Origin: Anaeramoeba flamelloides | Lineage: Eukaryota > Metamonada > Anaeramoebidae | Assembly (NCBI GenBank): GCA_027625915.1 | Contig: JANTQA010000032.1 | Location: 8,122,001-8,186,000 of the forward strand | DNA length: 64,000 nt | Direction: 5' to 3' | Shown here: piece after piece, positions 60,301 to 64,000 of the stretch | How the letters are laid out: each line of letters starts with the position of its first letter | How positions within the stretch are numbered: position 1 is the stretch's first letter | Translations under genes and position numbers: made by a program | Notes under the pieces: model-generated | Told to the model about the DNA's origin: nothing | The model's input: the letters and a program-made list of their open reading frames with translations, nothing else | Databases searched by the model: none

Positions 60301-62818
60301 CTTATCAAAATAATGGAGAATCTGAAAGGTATATTGTTTTTTTTATGTTTAATGTCCGATTTCTAAAATACAAAAATAAGAAAAAGTGGGTAAAAAATAA
60401 ATAGAGTATTTGGCGATATCATTTTTCGATCCACTAACAAGTTTAAAAAATCTTCGTGATAAAGTTTAAAAAATCGTGGTTTTGCATGAAATAGCGATAT
60501 TATATAAGATCAATGATTTTTATAAAACCTGGATAAGCAATAATATGGCGGTATTGATACAAATCTCGATAATAATCAAAATATCGTGAATTAAGTTAAA
60601 AAATCGTGATAAAAAAAATTAATAGCGGTATAATAGTTGTTGAATTTTATGGCTAATTTAGCGATATTTTTAAAAACAACAATTTACTGTTTGATCAAAA
60701 AAATAAATCCTTTAAAAAAAGTTATTCTTAAAAAAAAACCAACAAAAAAAGAAACTTGATTATTACTAGAATCAGATCAAAGATTTTGATTGTATTATTT
60801 TTTTTCATATGGTTAAGAGATTGACAGATCGATCAGCTATTTAGATCATCAAAAGTAATGGCTAACGGCAAATCATGAGTTTTTCAGTCTATCTTAGCAT
60901 AATAAATTGTCATGAATAAAAGTGCTTCAAAAACAACCAACCCTTCACCCGTTCTTTAAAGAATGTGCATTTGTTTAAATAATTTTCTTTATTCTAGGGA
61001 AGTTGAAAGGGATGTGTAACTTTTCAAAAGATTTCACAGCAACCTAGCCAGATGATCACTATTACTAATTTAAAAGATTGTTTGGAAAGTTTATATTCTT
61101 CTTACTCTTCTTCTTATTATTGTATGTTTCATGGAAAACTGAACTAGAGTTTTAAGTGTTTTGTTAATTGGTTGTCAAATAAGAAGAAAATTTAGTCTTT
61201 CTTCTTTTTGATTATTTAACTTGTGAAGGTAATAACTATATTTTGAAAAAAATACATCTATTTTATAATAAAGTACATTTTCGAAATAGGTTCTGTTATT
61301 TATTTGATCGTGATATTCATATGGAATTTTTCTATTTTGTAAAAACAAAAAAAATGAATTGAAAATTTTTATTAATTCAAAAAAATAATTTTCTTTTTTG
61401 AAATTTATCTTTATTTGGAAATAATAAAGAATTGTTCAAAAATTTTCAATCTTCTCCACTTTAACCTTTTCTGTAAATTTTCAAACCCTATTAACTTTTT
61501 GACTAAGCCAAAAAATACATATTAAAAAATTCTCTACAATGTCCCAGGGTATGAAATTATCATATAGGAAGGAATTTCATATCTATTCCCATGTAACAAA
61601 AGCCACCGAACAATCCCATCTATCATTTTCTGGGTTAATTCTTTTTGTTTTGATTTATAGAATTTTTATTATTTTCAAAACTCAATAAAAAAAACAAGAA
61701 TTAATGTAAAAATATGAAAAAATGCTTGCTGGAACCCGTTCGATTTATTTACACTGGAAAGTGCTTTAAAAAACAATTAAATTCAAAAACTTTAACACTG
61801 AAATTTTTTTTCATAAATAATTATCTCAAAAAAATTTTTTTTTACAAATTTTTTTCATCAAATGATGTACAAGTTGTTTTAAATTTTGATTGATATTGAT
61901 TTTTTGTCAATTTTGGAATTCATAAATTTTATCCTTTCCTTCATTAATACAATCAAAATATTTATTTGGTAAAAAATATTGTAGTTTTTTATAAATAATT
62001 TGTTTAATTTTAAACCTATTTCCAAAAAAAGCACAGTAAATTTATTTTAGAATATATTTATTAAACTTTATTTTAATTTAAACTATTTAAATATTCAAAA
62101 TTGTCATTTATCATAAATTTTTTCTTGAAAATAATCCAAATTATTTATTTGTTTGTGAGACATGAATTTTTAAAAGATATTAAATTTTCTGATCTTGATT
62201 TTATATGATATTTTTTTTAAGGTGAAAATTTGTCGTTATTTTGTTTAAATTTAATCTGAAAAATCGATTTCCTAAATTCTTTAATATTGTTAAATTTTTA
62301 CAAAGAAGGAAAAACTTATTACTGTATTTTGTTGTTTAAAAAAATCGTTTGTATCCTTAGTATATTTCCATTTTTTATTGAATTTGGTTGTTTATTGTTT
62401 TGTCAAAAAAAAATTGGAGATTTTTTTTCTTCATTTGTTGTTAATATTTTGAGGTATATATTTTGAAATGTACACAATATGTAATGTATCCAATAATTTT
62501 ATCAATATACCTCTTAATTTTATTAATCCAATTTGCTAATAGAAATACTTTAAAAAGAAAATATTATTTGAGAAAAAAAAAAAAAACACTTTTTTGGAAA
62601 TAAAATATTTCCAATTTTATTTTTATAACCTTTTCCAAGACAAATGTGTAAAAATGATTTCAAAATAAAAAACACTATTTTTTTAAAAACATAATATTTC
62701 TTGAAACAGATTTTTAAAATAAGAAAATATTTTATTCTGGTTATACTATTATCTTTTGATAATATGACAATTTAATTTTTATTTTCAAAAGAATTTATTC
62801 AAAGAAAAATTAAATATA

Positions 62819-62853
<35 letters not shown>

Positions 62854-63781
62854 GTGTGTGTATTGTTTCAAAATTTGAAATAAACTTTCTCAAATTATTA
62901 CACAGATTAAAATTATTTGAAAATAGTTCACAAATGGGAATTTTTTTAATGTAACAATTCTAATTCCTTTTTATTAAATTTAAAATCATTATTTATAAAA
63001 TATATCTATATCTATATATCATAAATAATAGGATAAATCATTAACCCCATTTGATCTTATGAAAGAAAATACCATAAATATTATAAAAACAATTCAAAAA
63101 CTAATGATGGAAATCAATGAATCACAAAAACAAGAGATAAAAGAATTATTGCTTCAAAATTTTTATAGTACAGAATTACAAAGAAAGTTAAATAAAATTA
63201 AAAATAAAATGAAAAAAAACAAAATTGAATTAGAAAAAGAGAAAATGTCATTAAACGATGATGATGATGATGATGTTGTTGATGAAGATGATGTTGGCAA
63301 TGATAACGATAATAATGTTGATACTTTTGATAGTAATGATGATAATGAAGAGGAAAAAGAAAATAAAAATGAAGAAGATTTTGAAGAAGAAGATTTTGTT
63401 TTTATTACATATGATGATGACGAAATAGTTAATTATGTTGAAGAAGACGATGATGAATATTATCAACAACAAATCCAAAATCTGAAAGATAAAGTTAAAT
63501 CAAAAAAAAAAGTAAATTCTAAATTAGAAAAGGAATATAGTGAGTCCAAAATTAGTATAAATAAACTTAAACAAGAAAATAAATTATTAAAGAAAAAAAA
63601 CGATCAAAATTTAAAAGAATTTTCAGAATTTTCTGAATCCACCGAAAAAAAAAACACTAAAAGAATAGTTTCTACTTATAAGCTATATTCGAAATTAAAA
63701 TTCCAACAATATAAATACAAAAAAATGATTAAAAAATTGAAAATTGAAAATCGATCATTAAAAAAAAAATTATTAAAATAA
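57397..63781 (+). CDS. Ankyrin-repeat protein, two exons
   Basis: Exon 1 57397-60102 and exon 2 63032-63781 join in phase 0 to about 1,151 aa. ATG at 57397 lies in the context TTCCAATG. A basic N-terminus is followed by ankyrin repeats from about residue 78 to 385 (SGLKPIHVVFLSS, KGETVLHMLCK, KSGQTALSYLCE, GGYAPIHYLCQ), an SGSGSGS and acidic insert (about 405-550), then more repeats (NGMSALHIACC, YGQTALHLVCK, FGLTALHLLSK, MGNTPLHFLF). Exon 1 breaks off within a repeat (ANFDLQN) at the donor GTTTGT, and exon 2 resumes it (DKSLTPFDLMKEN) after AATAG. The tail is coiled coil with a long D/E-rich stretch and a basic end (SLKKKLLK). Ankyrin arrays bind proteins; no catalytic domain was seen. Repeats have a fixed cysteine (LHxxC). 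Codons in 57550-58330 are clearly less AT-rich than in the rest. Confidence 0.88.
60405..60680. repeat. Degenerate short tandem repeats with GCGATAT / AAAAAATCGTG
   Basis: The motif AGTT(T)AAAAAATCGTG recurs three to four times (near 60440, 60466, 60594), interleaved with ATAGCGATATT, ATGGCGGTATT, ATAGCGGTATA and TAGCGATATTT. Spacing is irregular, so this is a worn satellite-like patch. Confidence 0.55.
62013..62604. mobile_element. ~590 bp TIR family (copy 4, inverted)
   Basis: Starts CCTATTTCCAAAAAAAGCAC, matching the inverted right end of the family ('aaatttattttagaatat' follows), and ends CACTTTTTTGGAAATA. Opposite orientation to the other copies. Confidence 0.65.
62813..62862. repeat. 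TA/TATG/TG microsatellite
   Basis: TA repeats, then about seven TATG units, then TG repeats. Confidence 0.9.
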
Positions 63782-64000
63782 AAATTGATATTTTTTTTTG
63801 ACTTTTTTTATTTTTTTTTATTGTTTATTTGAGCAAATTGCGAGATTTTCAGCAAAAGGTAAAAAAAAAAAAATCATAAATTAATAGTTTGGTTGCTTCT
63901 CCCTATTAACAATAAAAAAAAAAATTATAATAAAAAAATTAATTCATATATTAATGGGTTAAGTACATTTTACAAATCTTTAGTGCCTCCAGATATGTGA
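63782..64000. other. Downstream of ankyrin gene, nothing seen
   Basis: T-rich then A-rich sequence after the ankyrin stop; probably the transcript end region. No gene or repeat recognised. Confidence 0.5.

Larger units (their letters stand above)
60103..63031 (+). other. Ankyrin gene intron, 2.9 kb
   Basis: GTTTGT at 60103 to AATAG at 63031. The T-rich reading past 60102 (poly-F) is intron, not protein. Contents: a degenerate short tandem region (about 60405-60680), an inverted copy of the ~590 bp TIR family (62013-62604) and a TA/TATG microsatellite (62813-62862). Nothing else was seen in 60700-62000. Confidence 0.85.

Noticed and set aside
1-64000. CRISPR arrays, rRNA, retroelement or virus-like genes
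   Set aside because: No regularly spaced repeats with unique spacers, no rRNA core motifs, and no reverse transcriptase, integrase or capsid-like frames were recognised on either strand.

Overview
The window is a very AT-rich nuclear segment from a unicellular eukaryote. Spliceosomal introns, long A/T homopolymers, KEKEKE/QKQKQK/NQNQNQ low-complexity inserts, TAA stops in every supported gene and a standard genetic code point to an amoeboid protist. An Anaeramoeba-like anaerobic amoeba is my best guess by protein style; this is inference.

Eight genes are supported. In order: a ubiquitin-like fusion protein (2867-3776, frame disturbed); a coiled-coil protein (10397-11636, frame changes at a 20-A run); casein kinase II regulatory subunit (CK2 beta, 16591-22683, four exons, one intron of 4,986 bp); a divergent Mlf1/MLF-family protein on the minus strand (26355-27170); PRMT5 (31475-33655); an F-box protein with a TMEM185-like membrane domain (38865-40838); a tandem-PB1 protein (52108-52740, probable first exon 46840-46998); and a two-exon ankyrin-repeat protein (57397-63781, 2.9 kb intron). 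They do not form an operon or shared pathway. Several are ordinary signalling or ubiquitin-linked functions: CK2 beta, PRMT5, F-box, ubiquitin-like, PB1.

The rest, well over two thirds, is intergenic or intronic DNA built largely from non-autonomous DNA-transposon-like repeats with terminal inverted repeats. Families seen: ~196 bp palindromes flanked by TA (six copies); 551 bp palindromes flanked by TTAA (two near-identical and two decayed copies); ~590 bp elements with ends like TATTTCCAAAAAAG; ~420 bp elements with ends like AAAAGTGAAACAGG; a ~600 bp dispersed repeat; a pair of 1,600 bp elements inside a CK2 beta intron carrying a GC-rich ACGCGT cluster; single foldbacks; and a modular array of hairpins downstream of CK2 beta. 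The three largest introns are packed with these elements or with AT-rich filler, while PRMT5, F-box and MLF genes are intronless.

The strongest points for follow-up are the arm-to-arm matching changes in the palindromic elements, the twin ACGCGT-bearing elements, the hairpin array, the F-box/TMEM185 fusion, and long introns that split the PB1 and ankyrin genes at the same donor motif (AAT then GTTTGT). No tRNA, rRNA, CRISPR array, reverse transcriptase or integrase was recognised.
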